Assembly (NCBI GenBank): GCA_964442135.1
Contig: CAYTYN010000031.1
Span: forward strand, 1-16,658
Length of the DNA stretch: 16,658 nt
Source of the DNA: Avanaerovorax sp964442135
GTDB taxonomy: Bacteria > Bacillota > Clostridia > Peptostreptococcales > Anaerovoracaceae
Direction: 5' to 3'
Part shown: positions 6,665 to 14,458 of the stretch, in pieces
Numbering within the stretch: the stretch's first letter is position 1
Layout of the letters: every line of letters begins with the position of its first letter
Program-made: the position numbers and the translations under genes
The notes under the pieces: generated by a model
Seen by the model: only the letters and a program-made list of their open reading frames with translations
Told to the model about the DNA's origin: nothing
Databases searched by the model: none

Positions 6665-8374
6665 ATGAAAAATTACGAGAAGTACAAAATCGGCTACTAC
6701 AATCCTCCTGTCCCATGTGGAAATTGGATGAAAAGAGACCACATCGAAAAAGCTCCCATATGGTGCAGCGTAGACCTGAGAGACGGGAATCAGGCTCTCA
6801 TAGTTCCCATGAGTCTGGAGAAAAAGCTAAGCTTCTTCGATTTTCTGGTCAAGGTGGGATTTAAGGAAATAGAGGTCGGCTTTCCGGCAGCATCGGAGAC
6901 CGAGTACGAGTTCGTAAGAAGACTGATAGAGGAAGATCGAATCCCGGACGACGTGACCATCCAGGTTCTCACTCAGTCCAGAAAACATATAATAGAAAGA
7001 ACTTTTGAATCCATACAGGGAGTAAAGCGGGCTATCGTCCACCTTTACAATTCCACCTCCTTTGCTCAGCGGCAACAGGTATTCAGAGCTTCTGAGGATG
7101 AGATCGTCCGGATCGCTAAGGATGGAGCCGTTCTCTTGAAGGAGTACGCCGCTAATGTACCTGAGTCGGATTTAAGGTTCGAATATTCTCCCGAAAGCTT
7201 TACGGGAACAGAGATGGAGTTCGCGGCCAGGATATGCAATGAGGTCATAGACATATGGCAGCCTACTCCCGATAAGAAGGTCATAATCAACTTTCCCGCA
7301 ACGGTGGAAATGTCCATGCCTCACGTGTTCGCCAACCAGATAGAGTACATGTGCGGCCAGCTTCACAACAGGGAAAACCTTATCGTATCCCTTCATCCTC
7401 ATAACGACAGAGGCACAGGAGTTGCGGACGCCGAGCTGGGTATTTTGGCAGGAGGCGACCGGATCGAAGGCACCCTCTTCGGCAACGGAGAGCGCACAGG
7501 CAACGTGGACATCGTGACTCTCGCCTTGAACCTGTTCACCCACGGCGTTGACCCGAAGCTGGACTTTTCCCATATGCCCGCAGTGGTAGACGCTTACGAG
7601 ACCTTCACGGGCATGAAGGTGAACCCTCGCCAGCCTTACGGAGGAAGTCTGGTATTCGCCGCCTTCTCCGGATCTCATCAGGACGCCATCGCTAAAGGTA
7701 TGAAGTGGCGCGAGGAGACGGACCCTTCCCGGTGGACTGTTCCCTATCTGCCCTTAGACCCTCACGATGTAGGAAGAGAGTATGACGGAGACGTTATCAG
7801 GATAAACAGCCAGTCAGGAAAAGGCGGGGTGGCATATATTCTGGAGCAGAACTTCGGCTTCGATATCCCCAAGGCCATGCGCTCCGAGGTGGGATACATG
7901 ATGAAAGACAGGTCGGATCAGAATCACGAGGAGCTGGAGCCTCAGGAAATATACGATACCTTTGCCAAGGAGTATATAAACGACTTCGATCCTCTGGATA
8001 TCACCGACGCCACCTTCGGACATCATTCCTCCACCAAGGAAGAGACCGACAGCAGCGTAAGTGTTGAGATGAGGGTAGTAATAAACGGCGAGGTATTCCA
8101 CTTGGACGGTGAAGGCAACGGCCGTCTCGACGCCGTCAGCAACGCCCTTAAGAAGACTCCATACCACTTCGACTACAATTTCGTCACATACGCAGAGCAC
8201 GCTATCAGCGCGGATTCCAATTCCAAGGCAGCATCCTACGTGTGCATCTCCGACCACAAGGGCCGAACCTACTGGGGAGTCGGCACACACACAGATATAA
8301 TCCTGGCCTCGGTCAACGCTCTTGTCAGCGCCCTCAACAGGATGAACAAGAAGATACATTTCATTGAAAAATAG
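6665..8374 (+). CDS. leuA: 2-isopropylmalate synthase, actinobacterial/yeast-like form
   Basis: The enzyme condenses acetyl-CoA with 2-ketoisovalerate, the first committed step to leucine. The protein has 569 residues. The N-terminal TIM barrel holds LRDGNQ at 38-43 (general base and metal region), HPHND at 244-248 (metal-binding histidines) and GNGERTGN at 273-280. A linker leads to a C-terminal leucine-binding regulatory domain (about 460-569, ending in a segment rich in LASVNALVSALNR). The N-terminus (PVPCGNWMKRD, then SVDLRDGNQAL) is that of the longer actinobacterial/yeast class, not the E. coli class. The frame stays open for 118 codons upstream, but that DNA is the T-box leader. The ATG at 6665 follows GGAGG (6650-6654) by 10 nt and is the natural start. 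It is the first gene of leuACDB, controlled by the T-box and probably by leucine feedback. Confidence 0.95.
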   Translation: MKNYEKYKIGYYNPPVPCGNWMKRDHIEKAPIWCSVDLRDGNQALIVPMSLEKKLSFFDFLVKVGFKEIEVGFPAASETEYEFVRRLIEEDRIPDDVTIQVLTQSRKHIIERTFESIQGVKRAIVHLYNSTSFAQRQQVFRASEDEIVRIAKDGAVLLKEYAANVPESDLRFEYSPESFTGTEMEFAARICNEVIDIWQPTPDKKVIINFPATVEMSMPHVFANQIEYMCGQLHNRENLIVSLHPHNDRGTGVADAELGILAGGDRIEGTLFGNGERTGNVDIVTLALNLFTHGVDPKLDFSHMPAVVDAYETFTGMKVNPRQPYGGSLVFAAFSGSHQDAIAKGMKWREETDPSRWTVPYLPLDPHDVGREYDGDVIRINSQSGKGGVAYILEQNFGFDIPKAMRSEVGYMMKDRSDQNHEELEPQEIYDTFAKEYINDFDPLDITDATFGHHSSTKEETDSSVSVEMRVVINGEVFHLDGEGNGRLDAVSNALKKTPYHFDYNFVTYAEHAISADSNSKAASYVCISDHKGRTYWGVGTHTDIILASVNALVSALNRMNKKIHFIEK

Positions 8375-8399
8375 ACATATATTGTAAGGAGGAAAAAAC

Positions 8400-9659
8400 A
8401 TGGGAATGACGATGACCCAGAAGATCCTTGCGGATCACGCCGGTCTTGAGTCGGTTAAAGCCGGACAGCTGATCATGGCGAGCCTGGATATGGTGCTGGC
8501 CAACGATATAACCGGCCCTGTATCCGTGGCTGAATTTGACAACGCAGGCTTTGAGCAGGTCTTTGATAAGTCTAAAATATCTCTCGTCATGGACCACTTT
8601 GTACCTAACAAGGACATCAAAAGCGCTGAGCAGTGCAAGGCTTGCAGAACCTTTGCCCAAAGATTCCACATAGATAATTTCTACGACGTGGGAGAGATGG
8701 GCATTGAGCACGCCCTGCTTCCGGAAAAAGGTTTAGTAATTCCGGGAGACGCCGTCATCGGTGCGGATTCCCACACATGTACCTACGGCGCTTTAGGAGC
8801 ATTTTCCACCGGCGTAGGTTCTACGGATCTGACAGCGGGCATGGCTACAGGTCAGGCTTGGTTCAAGGTTCCTTCCGCCATCAGGTTCAATCTGACCGGA
8901 GAGCTGGGAAAATGGGTCAGCGGAAAAGACGTTATTCTTCACATAATAGGAATGATTGGCGTAGACGGCGCTCTCTATAAATCCATGGAGTTCACAGGCG
9001 CAGGGGTTCATTCTCTTTCCATGGACGACCGCCTGTGCATAGCTAACATGGCCATCGAGGCCGGAGGCAAAAACGGTATATTCCCTGTAGACCATGTTAC
9101 CGTATCCTATGTAAAGGAGAGAACAGACAGACCGTTCAAGGTCTACGAGGCTGACGATGACGCCGAATACGACGCTGTATACGAAATCGATCTGTCCCAA
9201 ATAAAGCCTACCGTATCCTTTCCTCATCTGCCGGAAAACACCAGGACTATAGATCAGGTGGGAGATGTAGAGATCGATCAGGTGGTTATCGGGTCATGTA
9301 CCAACGGCCGTCTTTCCGACATGGCGACAGCTGCCGAAATACTTAAGGGGCGCCACGTCGCGAAGGGCATAAGGGGCATAGTTATCCCGGCTACCCAGCA
9401 CATATACAAGGAGTGTATACGGCTGGGATACATCGACACCTTTATCGACGCCGGATGTATAGTATCCACCCCTACGTGCGGACCCTGCCTCGGCGGATAC
9501 ATGGGCATCCTGGCCGACGGCGAGCGGTGCGTTTCCACCACCAACAGAAACTTTGTAGGTAGAATGGGCCATACCGGTTCGGAAGTATATCTCGCCGGTC
9601 CTGCCGTAGCCGCGGCTTCCGCCATCGCCGGCAGAATCGCTGATCCGAGGGAATTATAA
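8400..9659 (+). CDS. leuC: 3-isopropylmalate dehydratase large subunit
   Basis: With LeuD it forms the aconitase-family isomerase that turns 2-isopropylmalate into 3-isopropylmalate. The protein has 419 residues. The three 4Fe-4S cysteines are C300 (GSCTNGRLSD), C360 and C363 (TPTCGPCLGG). The motif GADSHTCTYG is at 121-130. The length and DHFVPNKD at 65-72 fit the shorter archaeal/clostridial homoaconitase-like class (about 420 residues) rather than the roughly 466-residue E. coli type. AAGGAGG (8386-8392) lies 7 nt before the ATG. In-frame ATGs at residues 3 and 5 are further from it and less likely. leuA ends 25 bp upstream. Confidence 0.95.
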   Translation: MGMTMTQKILADHAGLESVKAGQLIMASLDMVLANDITGPVSVAEFDNAGFEQVFDKSKISLVMDHFVPNKDIKSAEQCKACRTFAQRFHIDNFYDVGEMGIEHALLPEKGLVIPGDAVIGADSHTCTYGALGAFSTGVGSTDLTAGMATGQAWFKVPSAIRFNLTGELGKWVSGKDVILHIIGMIGVDGALYKSMEFTGAGVHSLSMDDRLCIANMAIEAGGKNGIFPVDHVTVSYVKERTDRPFKVYEADDDAEYDAVYEIDLSQIKPTVSFPHLPENTRTIDQVGDVEIDQVVIGSCTNGRLSDMATAAEILKGRHVAKGIRGIVIPATQHIYKECIRLGYIDTFIDAGCIVSTPTCGPCLGGYMGILADGERCVSTTNRNFVGRMGHTGSEVYLAGPAVAAASAIAGRIADPREL

Positions 9660-9670
9660 AGGAGGATAGC

Positions 9671-10159
9671 ATGGACGCTAGAGGAACAGTTCATAAATAT
9701 CGGGATAACGTCGATACAGACGTCATAATTCCGGCAAGATATCTTAACACCAAGGATCACGGGGAGCTGGCTTCCCACTGCATGGAGGATATCGATCCTG
9801 ATTTCGTTAAAAACGTAAATGCCGGCGACATAATCGTAGCCGGAGAAAACTTTGGCTGCGGCTCCTCCCGTGAGCACGCTCCCATCGCCATCAAAGCCAG
9901 CGGTGTCAGCTGCGTCATAGCCTCCACCTTTGCCAGGATTTTCTACCGCAACGCCATCAATATCGGCCTTCCTATCCTGGAGTGTCCTGAAGCCAGCCGC
10001 TCCATAGAAAATGGGGATACGGTGGAAGTGAATTTCTCCAAGGGAGAGATAAGAAATATTACGAAAGGCGAAACCTACACCGCCGTTCCTTTTCCGGACT
10101 TTATCAGGAATATCATCGACGCCGGCGGGCTCATGGCCAGCATTAAGGAGAAAAGGTAG
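9671..10159 (+). CDS. leuD: 3-isopropylmalate dehydratase small subunit
   Basis: This is the swivelling small subunit that completes the isopropylmalate isomerase active site. The protein has 162 residues, as in the short archaeal/clostridial LeuD class; E. coli LeuD is about 200. VDTDVIIPARYL is at 14-25, with the substrate-recognition loop YLNT at 24-27. The family signature NFGCGSSREHAP is at 60-71. It starts 11 bp after leuC with a GGAGG ribosome binding site (9661-9665) at 5-nt spacing. Its class matches that of the neighbouring LeuC, so the two are a natural pair. leuB follows after a single nucleotide. Confidence 0.95.
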   Translation: MDARGTVHKYRDNVDTDVIIPARYLNTKDHGELASHCMEDIDPDFVKNVNAGDIIVAGENFGCGSSREHAPIAIKASGVSCVIASTFARIFYRNAINIGLPILECPEASRSIENGDTVEVNFSKGEIRNITKGETYTAVPFPDFIRNIIDAGGLMASIKEKR

Positions 10160-10160
10160 T

Positions 10161-11231
10161 ATGGAATACAATATATCGGTTATAAGAGGAGACGGTATCG
10201 GGCCTGAGGTCGTAGACGCCGCTGTGACTGTTTTGGACAAGGTCGGACAAAGGTACGGACACCGATTCAGCTACAACAGGCTTTTAGCGGGGGGCAATGC
10301 CATAGATGAAACAGGTGAATGCCTTCCCGACGAAACAGTGAAAATCTGCAAGGAAAGCGACGCCGTTCTCCTGGGAGCCATCGGAGGCCCTAAGTGGGAC
10401 GGCCTTACCGGAGATCAGAGACCGGAGCGAGCTCTCCTCGGACTCAGAAAGGCTCTGGGACTTTATGCCAACCTTCGTCCGGCCATGGCATTCGAACAGC
10501 TTACCGACGCTTCTCCCCTGAAATCCGGTCTGATCGAAGGAGGACTGGATATTCTGGTTGTGAGAGAGCTTACAGGCGGCATATACTTCGGCGAAAAGGG
10601 TACAGATGTGACAGACAGCGGTCTCACAGCCTATGACGTGGAGCGTTATTCCGAATACGAAATCCGCAGAATCGCGAAGACGGCCTTTGACATGGCCATG
10701 AAAAGGTCGAAGCACGTGACCAGCGTGGATAAGGCCAACGTTTTGGAGAGCTCCAGGCTTTGGAGAAGGATCACTGCCCAGGTGGCGGAAGAATATCCTC
10801 AGGTTAAGCTGGACAACATGTACGTGGATAACGCCGCCATGCAGCTTATAAGGAACCCGAAACAGTTCGACGTGATCCTGACCAGCAACATCTTCGGGGA
10901 TATCCTTTCAGATGAAGCCAGCCAGATAACAGGTTCCATAGGAATGCTCCCTTCGGCAAGCCTGGCAGACGGAAATTTCGGCATGTACGAGCCTGTTCAC
11001 GGCTCCGCTCCCGACATCGCGGGAAAGAACATAGCCAATCCTCTCGCCACCATACTTTCGGTGGCAATGATGCTGAAATACACCTTGGGTCTCTCTGAGG
11101 AATCCGAAGCCGTGGAAAATGCCGTGAACCGGTTCCTGAAGGAAGGCTTCAGAACCTTTGACATAGCGGGGCCTGCCGACACGCCGGTGGGAACGGCGGA
11201 AACGGGAGAAAAGGTTGCCGCGCTGATATGA
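10161..11231 (+). CDS. leuB: 3-isopropylmalate dehydrogenase
   Basis: This is an NAD-dependent oxidative decarboxylase that turns 3-isopropylmalate into 2-ketoisocaproate, the last leucine-specific step before transamination. The protein has 356 residues. GDGIGPEV is at 10-17. Substrate arginines fall at R96, R106 and R135 (VVRELTGGIYFG), the catalytic pair at Y142 and K191, and the metal aspartates at D223, D247 and D251 (GDILSDEAS). The adenine/NAD loop HGSAPDIAGKNIANP is at 280-294. The ATG lies 1 nt after the leuD stop. Its ribosome binding site (AGGAG, 10146-10150) is inside leuD, which suggests coupling. It is the last gene of the operon; the hairpin terminator begins about 30 bp after its stop. 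Confidence 0.96.
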   Translation: MEYNISVIRGDGIGPEVVDAAVTVLDKVGQRYGHRFSYNRLLAGGNAIDETGECLPDETVKICKESDAVLLGAIGGPKWDGLTGDQRPERALLGLRKALGLYANLRPAMAFEQLTDASPLKSGLIEGGLDILVVRELTGGIYFGEKGTDVTDSGLTAYDVERYSEYEIRRIAKTAFDMAMKRSKHVTSVDKANVLESSRLWRRITAQVAEEYPQVKLDNMYVDNAAMQLIRNPKQFDVILTSNIFGDILSDEASQITGSIGMLPSASLADGNFGMYEPVHGSAPDIAGKNIANPLATILSVAMMLKYTLGLSEESEAVENAVNRFLKEGFRTFDIAGPADTPVGTAETGEKVAALI

Positions 11232-11244
11232 AGAGCTGTAAACT

Positions 11245-11272
11245 GTCAAAGAGCAGGTGTCAAAGAGCAGGT
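11245..11272 (+). repeat. Perfect tandem duplication of 14 bp
   Basis: GTCAAAGAGCAGGT occurs twice head to tail with no spacer (11245-11258 and 11259-11272). Each copy contains the left arm of the leu terminator hairpin, so there are two candidate 5' arms for one 3' arm. Confidence 0.95.
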
Positions 11273-11291
11273 AGATTTTTACCTGCTCTTT
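11262..11291 (+). terminator. Intrinsic terminator of the leu operon, shared with the folD 3' end
   Basis: A perfect 12-bp stem (AAAGAGCAGGTA 11262-11273 with 11280-11291) has a 6-nt loop, and the T run extends to 11293. The 3' arm is also coding sequence: on the minus strand it encodes the last residues and stop codon of folD. In the minus direction only TTT follows the stem, so termination of the folD transcript here may be weaker. Confidence 0.9.
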
Positions 11292-12139
11292 TTCATCTGC
11301 TCCTCCGCCGCGTCTACGAGATGGCGCATGAGAATCGCCGTAGTCACGCTTCCCACACCGCCCGGAACCGGCGTCGCTCCCCGGCATATTTTTTCGGCTG
11401 CGGCGTAATCCGCGTCTCCTTCCATCCTGCCCTCGTCGTCAAAATTTATCCCTACGTCGATGATGACTTGGTTTTCCGTCATCATGTCCTCCGTAACCAT
11501 ACCTATCCGCCCGGCGGCGGACACTATGATGTCGGCCTCCCTGCACACCCGGGCAAGGGTTTCCCTCGGCGTCCTGCTGTGGCACAGGGTTACGGTGGCA
11601 TTTTCCCTAGTGAGCATGAGAGCCGCCGGACGGCCTATTACCATGCTTCTTCCTATAACCGCTGCCCTCTTTCCGCTTATATCCACACCGTAGTAATTAA
11701 GTATCTCCATGCAGCTTTCCGCAGTGCATGGCCCATACCCTCTGCCTTCTACGAAAAATCTCCCTAATGATCTGTCTGATATGCAGTCGATGTCCTTTTC
11801 CATGGCTATGGCGTTCCTCACCCTTTCACCGTCTATGTGAGAGGGCAGCGGTTGAAGAATGAGTATGCCGTGAATCTTTCCGTCTTTGTTTACGGATTCT
11901 ATAACAGATATCAGATCATCCTCCTCCATATCTGCCGGACACGTGTACTTTTCTACCTGTACTCCTACCATATTCGCCTTATTCACGGCGCCGTTTTCGT
12001 AGGCTATGTTCCCCGGGTCGTTGCCTACCCTTACGATAGCCACGGTGGGAACCAGATTTTTCTCGTAGAGACGGATGAGCCTTTCCTTTATGCCCTCCTC
12101 CACGGCAGCGGATACCGGTCTTCCTCTTAAACTGTCCAT
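11279..12139 (-). CDS. folD: FolD-family methylene-THF dehydrogenase/cyclohydrolase lacking two usual catalytic residues
   Basis: FolD normally oxidises 5,10-methylene-THF to methenyl-THF with NAD(P) and hydrolyses that to 10-formyl-THF. This protein has 286 residues. The Rossmann motif GRSMVIGRP is at 163-171 and the family signature PVPGGVGSVT at 257-266. Aligned without gaps to E. coli FolD, Y47 matches the active-site tyrosine, but the catalytic lysine (E. coli K54, human K56) is A51 in YENGAVNK. The catalytic glutamine of LVQLPLP is L95 in LILQPLP, where a glutamine appears one position later. The aspartate of KDVD is kept as D118. In human MTHFD1 the lysine is needed for the cyclohydrolase step, so this enzyme may be dehydrogenase only, with FchA upstream doing the hydrolysis. 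The start has AGGAG at 7-nt spacing, and the gap to fchA is 10 bp. The C-terminus is encoded within the leu terminator. Confidence 0.9.
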   Translation of the reverse strand: MDSLRGRPVSAAVEEGIKERLIRLYEKNLVPTVAIVRVGNDPGNIAYENGAVNKANMVGVQVEKYTCPADMEEDDLISVIESVNKDGKIHGILILQPLPSHIDGERVRNAIAMEKDIDCISDRSLGRFFVEGRGYGPCTAESCMEILNYYGVDISGKRAAVIGRSMVIGRPAALMLTRENATVTLCHSRTPRETLARVCREADIIVSAAGRIGMVTEDMMTENQVIIDVGINFDDEGRMEGDADYAAAEKICRGATPVPGGVGSVTTAILMRHLVDAAEEQMKKSR

Positions 12140-12149
12140 GCTGATTCTC

Positions 12150-12779
12150 CTATTCGTCCCTGAGATTTTTAAAGACCATGCCGTAGACCTCGTCGGCTCT
12201 TACCGTATATTCCCTGAGCATGGCGTCAGCTTCAGAATCCAGCTCCTCTGCCCGGCTTCTATCCTTCATCATCTTAGTATTTATAAACACGTTAAGAGCC
12301 GCGGCCTGGAGAGCCGACTTGGCCAGCACCGCGCCGCAGCCGGCGTCGCTTAAAGCCAGCCTGCTTCCCTTTACGGCGAATTCGCCGTTCAGGTCTATTA
12401 CCTGACAACAGCAGCGCATCATCTCCATGGGAGTGGTGCATGCCAGATTAAGAGCCTTCTCCATTACCCTATCCTTTTCAGCCTTCTCTTCCTCCGTGGC
12501 AGAGGGCATTCCGTACGCCTCCGACAGAGGTCTGAAGCTTTCCCCATCTTCGTCGATAAGCTCCACCAGCCTGTCCTTAAGGGCGTTTCCCTTCTCTATC
12601 AAGGTCTGAACATCCTCCTCCACATCGGCATATTTTTTCTTCCCTAAGGTTAGCTCTCCTACCATAACGCCTAAGGCGGCTCCTGCGGCGCCCACCATGG
12701 AAGCCGCGCCGCCTCCGCCCGGCACCGCCGCCTTTGAGCCAAGCTCAGCCATGAATTCCCTGATTCGTTTCTCTTTCAT
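12150..12779 (-). CDS. fchA: Cyclodeaminase/cyclohydrolase family protein (formimino-THF cyclodeaminase or methenyl-THF cyclohydrolase)
   Basis: The 209-residue protein matches the C-terminal domain family of formiminotransferase-cyclodeaminase. Evidence is the glycine-rich PGGGGAAS at 20-27, an acidic DEDGESF at 77-83, SDAGCGA at 144-150, NVFIN at 163-167, and a largely helical composition. Known members either release ammonia from 5-formimino-THF to give methenyl-THF or, as in Methylobacterium Fch, hydrolyse methenyl-THF to formyl-THF. No formiminotransferase or histidine- or purine-degradation gene lies in the window. The neighbours are fhs (2 bp upstream) and a FolD with altered catalytic residues (10 bp downstream), so cyclohydrolase activity is a serious alternative; this is inference. 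No good ribosome binding site precedes the ATG (the nearest AAGGA is more than 15 nt away), which suggests coupling to fhs translation. Confidence 0.85.
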   Translation of the reverse strand: MKEKRIREFMAELGSKAAVPGGGGAASMVGAAGAALGVMVGELTLGKKKYADVEEDVQTLIEKGNALKDRLVELIDEDGESFRPLSEAYGMPSATEEEKAEKDRVMEKALNLACTTPMEMMRCCCQVIDLNGEFAVKGSRLALSDAGCGAVLAKSALQAAALNVFINTKMMKDRSRAEELDSEADAMLREYTVRADEVYGMVFKNLRDE

Positions 12780-12781
12780 AT

Positions 12782-14458
12782 CTAAAAAAGTCCCGTTATC
12801 CTTCCATCCTTATCCACATCTATTTTCTCCGCCGACGGTATCTTGGGAAGACCGGGCATGGTCATAATGTCTCCCGTCTTTGCCACGATGAACCCTGCGC
12901 CGGCGTCTATCTTCAGATCCTTGACCGTGATCTTAAATCCCTCAGGAGCTCCTCTCAGCTCAGCCGTATCGGAGAAGCTGTACTGGGTCTTGGCCATGCA
13001 GACAGGCACGTTGCCGAAGCCGAGAGCTTCCAGCTCCTTAAGCTGTTTTTCTGCTTTTGACTCGAACACTACCCCTTCGGCGTGATATATCTTAACAGCG
13101 ACGGCTTCTATCTTCTCCCTTATAGGAATATCCAGAGGGTAAACGAAGTGGAAGTCGTTTTTCTCTTCACAGAGCTTCACCACCTCATTGGCAAGATCCA
13201 CTCCTCCTTCGCCGCCTTTTTTCCATACCCGGCTCAAAACCGCCTTTACTCCCAGCTCTGCGCACTTTTTCTCCACCAGCTTCAGCTCGGCCTCTGTGTC
13301 TGCCGGAAACTCATTTATGGCTACTACCGCCGGAATACCGTACTCCTCAGTCACATTCTCAACGTGCCGGAGAAGATTAGGAAGACCCGCTTCCAGAGCC
13401 TCAAGGTTTTCCTCGTTAAGGTTTCCCTTATCAACTCCGCCGTGATATTTCAGTGCTCTTACGGTGGCTACTATGACGCATGCCGACGGTGTGAGACCCG
13501 CCTTCCTGCACTTTATGTCCACGAACTTCTCGGCTCCCAGATCAGCCGCAAACCCTGCCTCAGTCACCACGTAGTCGGCAAGCTTTAGAGCGGCCTTAGT
13601 AGCCACTATGGAATTACAGCCGTGAGCTATATTAGCAAAAGGGCCTCCGTGGATGAAAACAGGAGTGTTCTCCAGAGTCTGCACCAAATTAGGTTTTATG
13701 GCGTCCTTCAAAAGGGTTGCGGCCGCGCCTTCAGCCTTGATTTGGGATACTGTAACCGGATCTCCCTTATATGTATAGCCCAAGACGATCTTTCCCAGCC
13801 TTTCCTTCAGGTCGTCCATATCCTCGGAAAGGCAGAGTATGGCCATTATTTCGCTGGCTACGGTTATCTCGAATCCATCCTCCCTCGGAACTCCGTTAGC
13901 CTTTCCTCCCAGACCGGATACGATGGAGCGGAGCTGTCTGTCGTTCATATCCACAGCTCTCTTCCAGGTTATCCTTCTCGGATCTATGCCTATGCTGTTA
14001 CCCTGCTGAATGTGATTATCCAGCATAGCGGCTATAAGGTTGTTGGCGGCGCCGATGGCGTGGAAATCGCCGGTAAAGTGAAGGTTGATATCCTCCATAG
14101 GCACTACCTGAGCGCAGCCGCCTCCGGCGGCTCCCCCTTTAATACCGAAAACAGGTCCTAAGGAAGGCTCTCTCAGTGCGGCTATAACCTTCTTCCCTAT
14201 TCCGGCAAGAGCATCTGTGAGGCCGACAGTGGTGGTGGTCTTTCCCTCGCCTGCGGGAGTCGGCGTAACAGCCGTAACCAGTATCAACTTTCCGTCGGGT
14301 CTATCAGCCATATCCTCTATGATCCTGTTATCCACCTTTGCCTTGTACCTTCCGTACTGTTCCAGATACTTTTCATCTACTCCCGCCTTCTCAGCGATCT
14401 CCCTGATGTCCATCATCTTCGCCGCCTGGGCGATCTCAATATCGCTTTTGTACTCCAC
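12782..14458 (-). CDS. fhs: Formate-tetrahydrofolate ligase (10-formyl-THF synthetase)
   Basis: The enzyme joins formate and THF with ATP to make 10-formyl-THF, or runs in reverse to recover ATP from formyl-THF. The 558 residues match the usual family length of about 555-560. The ATP-binding loop TPTPAGEGKTTT is at 65-76, and the body is the typical monofunctional Fhs. The start codon is GTG (14456-14458), supported by AAAGGAG at 8-nt spacing. It lies inside rnhB, giving a 23-bp overlap. fchA follows after 2 bp and then folD, so together the three genes cover the interconversion formate, formyl-THF, methenyl-THF and methylene-THF. In Clostridia this serves the methyl branch of acetogenesis, glycine or purine fermentation, or purine synthesis; the window does not say which. 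Confidence 0.96.
   Translation of the reverse strand: MEYKSDIEIAQAAKMMDIREIAEKAGVDEKYLEQYGRYKAKVDNRIIEDMADRPDGKLILVTAVTPTPAGEGKTTTTVGLTDALAGIGKKVIAALREPSLGPVFGIKGGAAGGGCAQVVPMEDINLHFTGDFHAIGAANNLIAAMLDNHIQQGNSIGIDPRRITWKRAVDMNDRQLRSIVSGLGGKANGVPREDGFEITVASEIMAILCLSEDMDDLKERLGKIVLGYTYKGDPVTVSQIKAEGAAATLLKDAIKPNLVQTLENTPVFIHGGPFANIAHGCNSIVATKAALKLADYVVTEAGFAADLGAEKFVDIKCRKAGLTPSACVIVATVRALKYHGGVDKGNLNEENLEALEAGLPNLLRHVENVTEEYGIPAVVAINEFPADTEAELKLVEKKCAELGVKAVLSRVWKKGGEGGVDLANEVVKLCEEKNDFHFVYPLDIPIREKIEAVAVKIYHAEGVVFESKAEKQLKELEALGFGNVPVCMAKTQYSFSDTAELRGAPEGFKITVKDLKIDAGAGFIVAKTGDIMTMPGLPKIPSAEKIDVDKDGRITGLF

Noticed and set aside
9278..10240. 320-codon open frame on the minus strand opposite leuC and leuD
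   Set aside because: It runs antisense to two highly conserved genes, shows no family motifs and has no ribosome binding site. It is a by-product of codon bias on the other strand.
11855..11989. Frameshift or sequencing error in folD explaining the missing catalytic residues
   Set aside because: The frame aligns without gaps to E. coli FolD on both sides of each substitution, and flanking motifs are intact. The codons at A51 were read directly from the sequence, so these are true substitutions.
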